Position numbers and translations under genes: made by a program. A stretch of DNA of 64,000 bases. Source: Arthrobacter sp. Leaf234. Its GTDB lineage: Bacteria; Actinomycetota; Actinomycetes; Actinomycetales; Micrococcaceae. Numbering within the stretch: position 1 is the stretch's first letter; every line of letters begins with the position of its first letter. Location: the NCBI RefSeq assembly GCF_001422665.1, contig NZ_LMLU01000005.1:517307-581306 (forward strand). Direction: 5' to 3'. Under the pieces are notes generated by a model that did no database searches, had not been told where the DNA came from, and saw only the letters and a list, made by a program, of their open reading frames with translations. This document shows, in pieces, positions 36,349 through 44,217 of this stretch.

Positions 36349-37392
36349 ATGAGCGGCACGTTGAGGGTACTGCAGGTGTTCCCTGCAGGCAGAAGCACCA
36401 CGAACCCCTATCTGGTGATGCTGGCGGACGCGCTGCGGGGCCATGACGGCGTAGCGGTGAGCAACTTCACGTGGCGCTCCTCGCTGCTGTCCTCCTACGA
36501 CGTCGTCCACCTGCACTGGCCCGAGAACCTGGGCTCGGGGCACAGTCCCCTGAAGCGGGTGGTGCGCCAGGTCCTCACCCTCCTCCTCGTCGCGAAGTGG
36601 CGCCTCAGCCGGACCGCCGTCGTGAGGACCCTGCACAATGTGCACCCGCCCACCGGCATCTCGCGGCGGGAGAGGGGCCTGCTCCGCCTGATCGATCGCG
36701 TGACCGACCATTTCATCATCCTGAACGTCCACACCCCGGTGACACGCGGCCGTCCGGCGACGCTCGTCCCGCACGGCCATTACCGCGAGTGGTTCGATCG
36801 TCATACCCGGTCAGAACTGGTGCCGGGGCAGTTCGGCTTCGCCGGGCTCATCCGCGGGTACAAGGGCGTCGAACAGCTTGTCACGGCGTTCCGGTCGGTG
36901 GGGCAACCGGGTACGTCGCTGCTGGTGGCAGGCAATCCCAGCTCGCCCGACCTTGCGAGAGATCTGCGGGAACTGGCGGGAGACGCCCGGAATATCCATT
37001 TCGACCTGCGATTCCTCCCGGACGAGGACCTCGTACGGGTGATCGGGACGTCCGAACTGGTGGTCCTGCCGTACCGGTTCATGCACAACTCGGGCGGTCT
37101 CCTCGCGGCCCTGTCCCTGGAGCGGCCGGTCCTGGTACCGCGCAACGAGGTGACCGCGGACATAGCCGTCGAGGTCGGCCCCGGGTGGGTGCACCACTTC
37201 GACGGCGACCTCAGTGCCCACGACCTCGAGTCGGCGCTGCGCAGCGTCCGGGACACACCGCCGACCGCTGCTCCGGACCTCGGCGCGCGCGAATGGCCCG
37301 AAGCGGGTTCGCTGCACGTCCAGGCCTATCGATCCGCGCTCGCGCTCGTCCGAGGACGCCGGGCGAGCGCGCGCGGGACCGGTACGCGATGA
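36349..37392 (+). CDS. Glycosyltransferase (GT-B fold), exopolysaccharide type
   Basis: This 347-residue protein has an N-terminal half with LRVLQVFPAGRSTTNPYLVMLA, VVHLHWPENL and RTLHNVHPPTG. These are characteristic of the beta-mannosyl/glucosyltransferases that act on polyprenyl-linked glycans. The C-terminal half has FGFAGLIRGYKGVEQLV and VVLPYRFMHNSGGLLAALSLERPVL, the donor site. GGGGAAGG lies six bases before the ATG. The next gene starts inside its stop codon (ATGA). It heads a three-gene polysaccharide operon separate from the locus at 0-10 kb. Confidence 0.83.
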   Translation: MSGTLRVLQVFPAGRSTTNPYLVMLADALRGHDGVAVSNFTWRSSLLSSYDVVHLHWPENLGSGHSPLKRVVRQVLTLLLVAKWRLSRTAVVRTLHNVHPPTGISRRERGLLRLIDRVTDHFIILNVHTPVTRGRPATLVPHGHYREWFDRHTRSELVPGQFGFAGLIRGYKGVEQLVTAFRSVGQPGTSLLVAGNPSSPDLARDLRELAGDARNIHFDLRFLPDEDLVRVIGTSELVVLPYRFMHNSGGLLAALSLERPVLVPRNEVTADIAVEVGPGWVHHFDGDLSAHDLESALRSVRDTPPTAAPDLGAREWPEAGSLHVQAYRSALALVRGRRASARGTGTR

Positions 37393-38372
37393 GGACGCGC
37401 CTCGACGTCGTCGTCGGAGTCCTGACCTTCAAGCGGCCCGCAGCGCTCGATCTCACGCTCGAACGGATCCTCGCCCAGGTGACGGAGCTCGATCAGGTCG
37501 GCGGTGTGGACGTCGGTGTCCGGGTCGTCGTCGTCGACAACGACCCCCAGGCCTCCGCTCGGGGCGTGGCCGAGAAGTACCCGTCCATCACCTACGTCGT
37601 CGAACCGGTCCCCGGTATCTCCGCCGGCCGCAACCGTGCGCTGGACGAGGCCGCCGACGGTGACGTGCTCGTCTTCATCGACGACGACGAGACACCGCTC
37701 GAGAAGTGGCTGTCGTCGCTGATCGAGACCTGGCAGTCGACCGGCGCTACCGCCGTCATGGGGCGCGTGGTCTCCGTCTTCGAGACGACGCTCGACCCCT
37801 GGATCGCAGCGGGAGGCTTCTTCGTGCGGCGCAGCATGCCGTCGGGAACGCCGATCACCGTTGCGGCAGCAGGCAACCTCCTGCTGGACCTGCACCAGAT
37901 GAGCCGCATCGGTGCCCGGTTCGACCCTGCCATGGGGCTCACAGGAGGCGAGGACACCCTGCTGAGCCGGCACATCATCGAGGGTGGCGGAACGATCGTC
38001 TGGTGTGACGAGTCGGCCGCCCTCGACCACGTGCCCGCGTCGCGGACCACCAGGAAGTGGGTGCTGACCCGGGCCTGGAGCCATGGCAACACGGCGACCC
38101 TGGTGGACCTGAAGATGAGCGCAACCCCCGGCTCCCGTTCACGGGTGCGGGCGAAGGCCCTGGTGAAGGGGAGCACCCGGATTGCCGGCGGTACGGCTCG
38201 CTGCGCGTGGGGGGCGCTTCGCGGGAACCTGCGCGATCGCGCGCGCGGCCGTCGGGCGATCTACCGCGGTGCAGGCCTCATGTCAGGAGCCCTCGGCATC
38301 GCCTACCTCGAATACGCGCGGGGTTCGCGCTGGAAATGGCGGCGGGACGTGGAAAGCGGGTCCGGGTCGTGA
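37389..38372 (+). CDS. Glycosyltransferase family 2
   Basis: This 327-residue GT-A enzyme has VVVGVLTFKRPAALDLTLE at the start, VVVVDNDPQASA, and a clear DDDE metal site in DVLVFIDDDETPLEKW. The acceptor-side GGEDTLLSRHIIEGGG (ED motif) follows. The C-terminal 80 residues are basic, possibly membrane-associated. It overlaps both neighbours by four bases, so the three genes are translationally coupled. The sugar and acceptor are unknown. Confidence 0.88.
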   Translation: MRTRLDVVVGVLTFKRPAALDLTLERILAQVTELDQVGGVDVGVRVVVVDNDPQASARGVAEKYPSITYVVEPVPGISAGRNRALDEAADGDVLVFIDDDETPLEKWLSSLIETWQSTGATAVMGRVVSVFETTLDPWIAAGGFFVRRSMPSGTPITVAAAGNLLLDLHQMSRIGARFDPAMGLTGGEDTLLSRHIIEGGGTIVWCDESAALDHVPASRTTRKWVLTRAWSHGNTATLVDLKMSATPGSRSRVRAKALVKGSTRIAGGTARCAWGALRGNLRDRARGRRAIYRGAGLMSGALGIAYLEYARGSRWKWRRDVESGSGS

Positions 38373-39106
38373 CCGCACTCGGTGCGGTGCGCGGGTCACT
38401 GCTGGCGACCGCCAAGCGGCACTCGGGAGTCATCGGATCCACGGTGGCCGTCTCCACAGTGGCCCCGGAGATCGTCCTCACGTTCGACGACGGGCCGGCG
38501 CCACCTGTCACCGAGCAGTTGTCCGCGGTCCTCGCCCACGCCGGAGCGACGGCGACGTTCTTCGTCCTCATGACGAGGGTCGCCGCGCACGCGTCCGTGC
38601 TGCAGGAGCTCGTGAAGCAGGGCCATGAGGTGGCCCTGCACGGAGTCGATCACCGGCGGATCACCGGTCGCCCGTACCGGGAGCTGACGGAGGAGTTCCG
38701 CCGCAGCAAGGGTGACCTCGAGGACATCACCGGGGTTGCCGTCCACTGGTTCAGGCCGCCCTACGGCGCCCAGGGATCGCGCGCCTGGCTTGCTGCGCGC
38801 AGGAGCGGACTCGAGCCCGTGATGTGGAACCGCAGTACTCGCGATTCGGCGCACGTCGATGATGCGGAACGCTTCAGGGCCGCGACGGCCGGAGCGCGCG
38901 CGGGCGACATCCTTCTGGCTCATGACGGATTCGCCGCGCTCCAGGACGGGGTGGACGACGGTCCCGAACCCCACCTCGACCGGTCCGATCTGCTGGCTCG
39001 GGTGCTCGGCGAGTACCAGCGCCTCGGTCTCGCGGGCCGCTCGATGAGCGATGCCCTCCTGCAGGGCACCCCCGTACGTCGAGCATGGTTCAGTGCAGCT
39101 CTCTGA
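38369..39106 (+). CDS. Polysaccharide deacetylase (NodB homology, CE4)
   Basis: This 245-residue protein carries the CE4 motifs: TFDDGP with the catalytic base and metal Asp, HGVDHRR with the two metal histidines, RPPYG, and LAHDG near the end with the catalytic His. GTG 38369 sits in the stop codon of the GT2 gene. A hydrophobic segment upstream of the catalytic domain is weak, so the location is uncertain. It probably removes N-acetyl groups from amino sugars in the polymer made by the two preceding enzymes, or from peptidoglycan. Confidence 0.88.
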   Translation: MTALGAVRGSLLATAKRHSGVIGSTVAVSTVAPEIVLTFDDGPAPPVTEQLSAVLAHAGATATFFVLMTRVAAHASVLQELVKQGHEVALHGVDHRRITGRPYRELTEEFRRSKGDLEDITGVAVHWFRPPYGAQGSRAWLAARRSGLEPVMWNRSTRDSAHVDDAERFRAATAGARAGDILLAHDGFAALQDGVDDGPEPHLDRSDLLARVLGEYQRLGLAGRSMSDALLQGTPVRRAWFSAAL

Positions 39107-39134
39107 CCCGGACTCCACACCTGAAAGGCCGCTC

Positions 39135-39536
39135 ATGCCCGTCACCCATCCGCTCCTCGAGAACGACCACATGTCCGCCTGGCTCGGGATCTCCGTCGAG
39201 GCGGCGGAGTCCGGCAGCGCGCGCATCTCGATGGTGCTCCGCCGGGACATGGTGAACGGCTTCGGGATCGTGCACGGCGGCGTGCTCTTCGCCTTCGCCG
39301 ATACGTGCTTCGCCCTGGCGTGCAACGACCCGGCGGGCACACCGGGGGTCATCACCGTCGCGTCCGGGGCCGACGTCACGTTCCTCGCGCCGGCCTACGA
39401 GGGCCAGACCCTCACCGCCGTCGGGTCGGTCCTGTCGAGCACCGGGCGGAGCGGCCTGTACGACGTCCACGTCACCTCGGCGGACGGGGCGGTCGCGGAG
39501 TTCCGCGGCCGGAGCCGCACCATCCCGGCGCGGTGA
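39135..39536 (+). CDS. PaaI-type hotdog thioesterase
   Basis: This 133-residue single hotdog-fold protein has MVNGFGIVHGGVLFAFADTCFALA, the PaaI signature with the conserved N, HGG and acidic residue (Asp in FADT). PaaI thioesterases hydrolyse aryl- or hydroxyphenylacetyl-CoA. ATG 39135 is chosen because GAAAGG precedes it and homology begins at once; an earlier start would overlap the deacetylase gene. No paa genes are near. It may be a general acyl-CoA housekeeping enzyme next to the carboxylase genes. Confidence 0.85.
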   Translation: MPVTHPLLENDHMSAWLGISVEAAESGSARISMVLRRDMVNGFGIVHGGVLFAFADTCFALACNDPAGTPGVITVASGADVTFLAPAYEGQTLTAVGSVLSSTGRSGLYDVHVTSADGAVAEFRGRSRTIPAR

Positions 39537-39650
39537 CCTGATCCGGCCCGCGGTATCCCCGGCGCGGCCCGGAACGGGGCGCAGCCAGGGCCGCTGCCCC
39601 GACGCCGCGCACGCCCTCGGACGGGCTGCTCGGCGGACGGACGGACGCCG

Positions 39651-39914
39651 TCAGCGGACGCTGCGCCGCCATGAGCCGGGGCCGGGGGTCGGCCCGAGCC
39701 GCAGCAGGGCACGGCGCAACCAGGACCGCCCCTGGTCCGGGGCCTCCTCCACCTCGCCGGTATCCCGGAGGGCGAGGACGACGGCGGTGAGCGCCGCCAG
39801 CTCCTCGTCCGTCGGCGCACCCGAGACCACGGAGAGCACGGCGCCCTCGGCGTCGTCGACGGGATCGGCCGAGGCCGCAGCATCGCCGTCGTGCCCGTCC
39901 CGGTGGCCGCTCAC
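39651..39914 (-). CDS. Acyl-CoA carboxylase epsilon subunit
   Basis: This 87-residue acidic protein has the epsilon hallmark [20 protein letters not shown], followed by an Arg/Trp-rich tail ([15 protein letters not shown]). Epsilon chains stabilise actinobacterial acyl-CoA carboxylase holoenzymes by bridging alpha and beta. GTG 39914 overlaps the beta-chain stop by four bases (GTGA). Confidence 0.9.
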   Translation of the reverse strand: MSGHRDGHDGDAAASADPVDDAEGAVLSVVSGAPTDEELAALTAVVLALRDTGEVEEAPDQGRSWLRRALLRLGPTPGPGSWRRSVR

Positions 39915-41506
39915 AGCGGGATGTTCCCGTGCTTCTTGGCGGGGTTGGATGCCCGCTTGTCACGGAGCGCCCGCAGGCCGCGGACGATGTGGAGCCGGGT
40001 GTCCGACGGCGCGATGACGGCGTCCACGTACCCGAGCTCCGCTGCCTGGTACGGGTTGAGCAACTCCTCCTCGTACTGCTGGACGGCGTCGGCGCGCGCC
40101 GCCTCGACATCACCCCCTGCGTCGGCCACGGCCTTCAGCCGGCCGCGGTACAGGATGTTCACCGCGCCCTGCGCGCCCATCACACCGATCTGCGCGGTGG
40201 GCCACGCGAGGTTCAGGTCCGCCCCGAGCTTCTTGGAGCCCATGACGATGTACGCGCCGCCGTAGGCCTTGCGCGTGATCACCGTCAGCTTCGGCACTGT
40301 GGCTTCCGCATAGGCGTAGAGCAGCTTGGCGCCGCGGCGGATGATGCCCTGGAACTCCTGGTCCTTGCCCGGGAGGAATCCGGGCACGTCCACCAGGGTC
40401 AGGATGGGGATGTTGAAGGCGTCGCAGTGGCGGACGAAGCGGGCCGCCTTCTCGGAGGCGTTGATGTCGAGCGTGCCGGCGAACTGCAGCGGCTGGTTGG
40501 CGACGATCCCGATGGTGTGGCCCTCCACCCGGGCGTACCCGGTGACGACGTTCGGTGCATAGAGGGCCTGCAGCTCGAGGAAGTGGCCGTCGTCCACCAC
40601 CGCGGCGATGACGGCGTGCATGTCGTACGGCTGGTTGGCGGCGTCGGGGATGAGCGCATCGAGGGCGAGGTCCTCCTCGGTGGTGTCCGGCTCCTCGACG
40701 AACTCCGTCAGCGGGGCCTCTGCGAGGTTGTTCGAGGGCAGGAAGTCGAGGAGCTCGCGGACGAAGCCGATGGCGTCGGCCTCGTCGGTGGCGAGGTAGG
40801 CGGAGGTTCCCGTCGTCGTGTTGTGCTGCCGGGCGCCGCCGAGGGTCTCCATGTCGACGTCCTCGCCGGTGACGGTCTTGATGACATCGGGACCGGTGAT
40901 GAACATGTGCGAGGTCTTGTCCACCATGACCACGAAATCGGTGAGCGCGGGGGAGTAGGCCGCACCGCCGGCGCAGGGACCCATGATGAGTGAGATCTGC
41001 GGGACGACGCCCGAGGCGTGCACGTTGTTGCGGAAGATGTCCGCGAACATCGCCAGCGAGGCCACGCCCTCCTGGATGCGTGCCCCACCGCCGTCGTTGA
41101 TGCCGATGACCGGGCAGCCGTTGCGGAGCGCGAACTCCTGCACCTTGACGATCTTCTCGCCGTTGACCTGGCTGAGGGATCCGCCGTAGACGGTGAAGTC
41201 CTGGCTGTAGACGGCGATCAGCCGTCCGTCCACCGTCGCGTAGCCGGAGACCACGCCGTCGCCCAGTGGCTTCTTCCGCTCCATGCCGAAGGCCGTCGAG
41301 CGGTGGACGGCGAGGGCGTCGAATTCGACGAAGGAGCCTTCGTCGACCAGCAGGTCGATGCGCTCGCGCGCCGTGTTCTTGCCGCGCGCGTGCTGCTTCT
41401 CGATGGCCTCGGGACCTGAGGGCTGCTCCGAGAGCGCGGTGCGCCTCCGGAAGTCGGCGAGCTTCCCGGCCGTCGTGGTGAGGTCGGGCTGCAGGTCCTG
41501 GTGCAT
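39911..41506 (-). CDS. Acyl-CoA carboxylase beta chain (carboxyltransferase, AccD/PccB type)
   Basis: This 531-residue protein has two crotonase-fold carboxyltransferase domains. The N-terminal one shows [22 protein letters not shown] and [17 protein letters not shown]; the C-terminal one shows [18 protein letters not shown] and [19 protein letters not shown]. It transfers carboxyl from biotin on the alpha chain to acetyl- or propionyl-CoA. The residue that selects substrate (Asp422 in S. coelicolor PccB) cannot be placed by eye, so the substrate is left open. GGAG precedes the ATG. Epsilon follows with a 4-base overlap. Confidence 0.94.
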   Translation of the reverse strand: MHQDLQPDLTTTAGKLADFRRRTALSEQPSGPEAIEKQHARGKNTARERIDLLVDEGSFVEFDALAVHRSTAFGMERKKPLGDGVVSGYATVDGRLIAVYSQDFTVYGGSLSQVNGEKIVKVQEFALRNGCPVIGINDGGGARIQEGVASLAMFADIFRNNVHASGVVPQISLIMGPCAGGAAYSPALTDFVVMVDKTSHMFITGPDVIKTVTGEDVDMETLGGARQHNTTTGTSAYLATDEADAIGFVRELLDFLPSNNLAEAPLTEFVEEPDTTEEDLALDALIPDAANQPYDMHAVIAAVVDDGHFLELQALYAPNVVTGYARVEGHTIGIVANQPLQFAGTLDINASEKAARFVRHCDAFNIPILTLVDVPGFLPGKDQEFQGIIRRGAKLLYAYAEATVPKLTVITRKAYGGAYIVMGSKKLGADLNLAWPTAQIGVMGAQGAVNILYRGRLKAVADAGGDVEAARADAVQQYEEELLNPYQAAELGYVDAVIAPSDTRLHIVRGLRALRDKRASNPAKKHGNIPL

Positions 41507-41584
41507 TGGTACTCCGGTCGGCGGGTGGCGGGGGTATGCGCTGCGTCACTGGAGGTTTCCGACAACGTCCGGCGCAATTCACCC

Positions 41585-41590
41585 AGTCTA
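41585..41590 (-). promoter_or_regulatory. -10 box TAGACT of the carboxylase beta-epsilon operon
   Basis: TAGACT on the minus strand, about 79 bases before the ATG. The palindrome at 41613-41629 abuts the expected -35 position (ACAGCG, 17-base spacer). Confidence 0.4.
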
Positions 41591-41612
41591 GTGACGCCCA
41601 CGGCGCCCGCTG

Positions 41613-41629
41613 TTGTAGGAGCCCTACAG
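41613..41629 (-). promoter_or_regulatory. Palindrome TTGTAGG-N3-CCTACAG upstream of the carboxylase beta gene
   Basis: Perfect 6-bp core arms TGTAGG (41614-41619) and CCTACA (41623-41628) with a 3-base spacer, 107 bases before the beta-chain ATG. Same motif and similar distance as at 31345-31361 before the alpha-chain gene. Confidence 0.6.
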
Positions 41630-41658
41630 TTTCCCTCCCCATCGATTAGCCGGCCGAG

Positions 41659-41682
41659 CGATGTTACCCGCCGGTAACATCG
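41659..41682. promoter_or_regulatory. Perfect 10-4-10 palindrome in the carboxylase/SDR divergent gap
   Basis: CGATGTTACC (41659-41668) and GGTAACATCG (41673-41682) flank CGCC. The size and symmetry suit a TetR-type operator. It lies 47 bases before the SDR start and 153 before the carboxylase beta start. Confidence 0.6.
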
Positions 41683-41717
41683 GTGCGTCGCACGCCGCTC
41701 CCGCTGGGGGGAGTGCT

Positions 41718-41723
41718 TAGGCT
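41718..41723 (+). promoter_or_regulatory. -10 box TAGGCT, leaderless start of the SDR gene
   Basis: TAGGCT, six bases (GGTGCC), then ATG 41730. No Shine-Dalgarno is present between them. Confidence 0.5.
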
Positions 41724-41729
41724 GGTGCC

Positions 41730-42611
41730 ATGACTGCACGCGACGAAGCTCAGGAATCACCCGCCACGGATGCCGGGGCGGACCGTCTCCCGACCCTCGC
41801 CGGACGCACCATCATCATGTCGGGCGGGAGCCGCGGCATCGGCCTCGCCATCGCCCTGAGGGCGGCCCGCGACGGCGCGAATGTCGCCATCATGGCCAAG
41901 ACCGGCGAGCCGCACCCCAAGCTCGAGGGCACCGTGTACACCGCCGCGGAGCAGATCGAGGCGGCCGGCGGGGCCGCGCTGCCGTTCGTCGGCGACGTCC
42001 GGAACGACGACGACGTCCGCGCCGCCGTGGACGCCACCGTCGGTCGCTTCGGCGGGATCGACATCGTGGTCAACAACGCCTCGGCGATCGATCTCTCGAA
42101 GACCCCCGACGTCGACATGAAGCGCTACGACCTCATGGCGGACATCAACGTGCGCGGCACCTTCATGCTGAGCAAGTTCGCCCTCGACGCCCTGAAACGG
42201 TCGGCCAACCCCCACATCCTGACCCTCTCGCCCCCGCTGAACCTCGCCCCGAGGTGGGCGGGCCTGCACCTCGCCTACACCATGGCCAAGTACGGCATGA
42301 GCCTGACCACCCTGGGGCTCGCGGAGGAACTGAAGGACGACGGCGTCGCCGTGAACTCCCTCTGGCCCGCGACGTTGATCGACACGGCAGCCATCCGCAA
42401 CATGCCCGGCGGGACCCGCATGGTGCAGGCCGCCCGCAGCGCCGACATCGTCGCCGACGCCGCGCACGCCGTGCTCGTGCGGGCCGCACGCGACTGCACC
42501 GGCAACTTCTACACGGACGAGCAGGTCCTCCGCGACGAGGGGGTCACGGACCTCACCGGGTACAGCCTGGGAGCGACCGAGGACCGGCTGGTGCCTGACA
42601 TCTTCCTCTGA
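41730..42611 (+). CDS. Short-chain dehydrogenase/reductase, HSDL2-like
   Basis: This 293-residue Rossmann protein has the cofactor loop SGGSRGIGLAIAL, NNAS, and the catalytic YTMAK, with a Ser in LTLSPP. IDTAAIRNMPGG and the C-terminal GNFYTDEQVLRDEGV are typical of the group related to human HSDL2 (peroxisomal SDR). An NAD(P)-dependent oxidoreductase acting on a lipid-like or acyl substrate is likely, but the substrate is unknown. It is divergent from the acyl-CoA carboxylase beta gene with two palindromes between them. A 9-bp tandem repeat begins at its stop codon. Confidence 0.88.
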   Translation: MTARDEAQESPATDAGADRLPTLAGRTIIMSGGSRGIGLAIALRAARDGANVAIMAKTGEPHPKLEGTVYTAAEQIEAAGGAALPFVGDVRNDDDVRAAVDATVGRFGGIDIVVNNASAIDLSKTPDVDMKRYDLMADINVRGTFMLSKFALDALKRSANPHILTLSPPLNLAPRWAGLHLAYTMAKYGMSLTTLGLAEELKDDGVAVNSLWPATLIDTAAIRNMPGGTRMVQAARSADIVADAAHAVLVRAARDCTGNFYTDEQVLRDEGVTDLTGYSLGATEDRLVPDIFL

Positions 42612-42659
42612 TCCCTCTGATCCCTCTGATCCCTCTGATCCCTCTGATCCCCCTGATCC
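42606..42659 (+). repeat. 9-bp tandem repeat (CTCTGATCC) across the SDR stop codon
   Basis: Five perfect copies (42606-42650) and one variant copy (CCCTGATCC, 42651-42659). The first copy supplies the last codon and the TGA stop of the SDR gene. The copy number may vary between strains. Confidence 0.9.
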
Positions 42660-42699
42660 CCCCGACGCCCCGCTCCGGTGGGGAGGGCGCCCGGCCGGA

Positions 42700-42705
42700 T
42701 AGGAT
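42700..42705 (+). promoter_or_regulatory. -10 box TAGGAT, near-leaderless start of birA
   Basis: TAGGAT, seven bases, then ATG 42713. A GAAGG in the spacer is too close to the ATG to act as a normal ribosome binding site. Confidence 0.45.
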
Positions 42706-42712
42706 CGAAGGC

Positions 42713-43591
42713 ATGTCCTCCCGCTACTCCAATCTCGAGCGCCCCGGCCTCGACCCCGGTGCGCTGAGGACAGCCCTGTGCATGCCTGCCGGTCCGTTCC
42801 CGCGCCTCGACATCGTCGAGCGGACCGGGTCCACCAACACGGACCTCGTGGACCATGCCCAGCGGGAGACCGCTGGATGGCCGGATCTCAGCGTCCTGTG
42901 CGCGGAGGTACAGACCGCCGGCCGCGGGCGGCTCGACCGCAGCTGGACCGCGCCCGAGCGTTCCTCGCTCTTCGTCAGCATCCTGCTGCGTCCGTTCAAC
43001 CGGCACGGGCGCCCCGTGCCGACCGCCGCCTACGCGTGGCTCTCCCTGCTGGCCGCGCTCGCCCTCGCCGAGAGTGTGGAGGACCGGACGGAGATCGCAC
43101 CACAGCTGAAGTGGCCCAACGACGTGACGGTCGACGGCCGCAAGCTCGCCGGTGTCCTCGCGCAGTTCGTCCCGGGCGCGGGTGCCGAACCCCCCGCCGT
43201 CGTCGTCGGGGTGGGCCTCAACGTGAGCCTCACCGATGACGAGCTGCCCGTCCCGACCGCCACGAGCCTCCTGCTCGAGTACGCCGGCACCACCGACCGC
43301 AACATCCTGCTGAAGTCCTTCCTCCGCACGTTCGCCGACCGGTACCGGGCCTTCTGCGATGTCGACGGCGACGCCGACGCGGACTGGGACGGCGGACCCT
43401 CCCTGCAGGCCCGGGTCGCCGCCCGCATGGCGACGCTCGGCCAGGACGTCCGCGCGGACCTGCCCGGCGGGTCCCTGACGGGCCGCGCCCTGCGCCTCGA
43501 CGGACACGGCGCCCTGGTGATCCGGGACGACGACGGCGAGCGGCACACCGTCTCGGCGGGCGACGTCGTACACCTCCGCCCGCAGGTGTAG
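42713..43591 (+). CDS. birA: Biotin-[acyl-CoA carboxylase] ligase BirA (group I)
   Basis: This 292-residue enzyme attaches biotin to the lysine of the carboxylase alpha chain through biotinyl-AMP. Motifs: ERTGSTNTDL, QTAGRGRLDRSW (biotin/ATP loop, the GRGR motif), LKWPNDVTVDGRKLAGVLA, and a C-terminal SH3-like domain (LRLDGHGALVIRDDDG). It has no N-terminal HTH, so it is a ligase only and not a repressor. Its gene lies about 1.2 kb from the carboxylase beta gene, as in many actinobacteria, and leads into the PH-domain and cyclase genes. Confidence 0.94.
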   Translation: MSSRYSNLERPGLDPGALRTALCMPAGPFPRLDIVERTGSTNTDLVDHAQRETAGWPDLSVLCAEVQTAGRGRLDRSWTAPERSSLFVSILLRPFNRHGRPVPTAAYAWLSLLAALALAESVEDRTEIAPQLKWPNDVTVDGRKLAGVLAQFVPGAGAEPPAVVVGVGLNVSLTDDELPVPTATSLLLEYAGTTDRNILLKSFLRTFADRYRAFCDVDGDADADWDGGPSLQARVAARMATLGQDVRADLPGGSLTGRALRLDGHGALVIRDDDGERHTVSAGDVVHLRPQV

Positions 43592-43593
43592 CG

Positions 43594-44217
43594 GTGCGCA
43601 TCAAGCTGCTGCCGGGGGAACGGGTCCTCGTCCGGACCCGGCCCTCGCCCCTGCCTCTTGTGGGGCCGGTGATCCTCGGCTTCGTGCTCCTCGCGCTCGG
43701 CGGGTTCGGCCTCGGCTTCCTCATGCGCCGCGACGTCGCGGATCTCGGGGACTGGCAGCCCGTGCTCCTGCTGGTGCTCCTCGCGGTCGTGGTCCTGCTG
43801 CTGCTCCGGGTGCTCGTCCGTCCGCTGCTCGGGTGGTCCAGCAACCGGTTCGTGCTCACGAGTATGCGCCTGATCCACCGCAGGGGTGCGGCCCGGCGGT
43901 CGGAGCACCAGATCAACCTCTCCGCCATCTCGCAGCTGCAGACCGAGCAGGGTCTCATCCAGCGCATGGTGGGCAGCGGGACCCTGATCGCCGACCTCGG
44001 GTTCGACAGGGCGCACGCCTACCGGGACGTACCGCAGATAGCCCGCTTCAAGCAGTTCGTGGTGCAGGCGATCAGCGACCTGCCCCTGACCCGCATGTTC
44101 GATGGTGTAGACATGGAAATCGATCCGCAGTACGCCCGGGGCGGGGCGGGGCGGAACCAGGACGGTCGGGCGCGCCAGGAATGGCCGCACCACGAGGGCA
44201 GGAGCGAGCGAGCGTGA
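43594..44217 (+). CDS. Bacterial PH-domain membrane protein
   Basis: This 207-residue protein has a short N-terminal stretch (LLPGERVLVRTRPS), two membrane segments (about 25-45 and 55-75), and then a bacterial PH domain (bPH2/DUF304 type: NRFVLTSMRLIHRRG, LSAISQLQTEQG, GSGTLIADLG). The last 40 residues are polar and disordered-looking. The function is unknown; it may act in envelope stress or protein scaffolding. GTG 43594 follows birA by two bases, and the cyclase gene overlaps its stop (GTGA). Confidence 0.82.
   Translation: MRIKLLPGERVLVRTRPSPLPLVGPVILGFVLLALGGFGLGFLMRRDVADLGDWQPVLLLVLLAVVVLLLLRVLVRPLLGWSSNRFVLTSMRLIHRRGAARRSEHQINLSAISQLQTEQGLIQRMVGSGTLIADLGFDRAHAYRDVPQIARFKQFVVQAISDLPLTRMFDGVDMEIDPQYARGGAGRNQDGRARQEWPHHEGRSERA

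Noticed and set aside
42606-42659. Short tandem repeats considered as a CRISPR array.
   Set aside because: The units are 9 bp and contiguous, with no spacers, and no cas gene is in the window.
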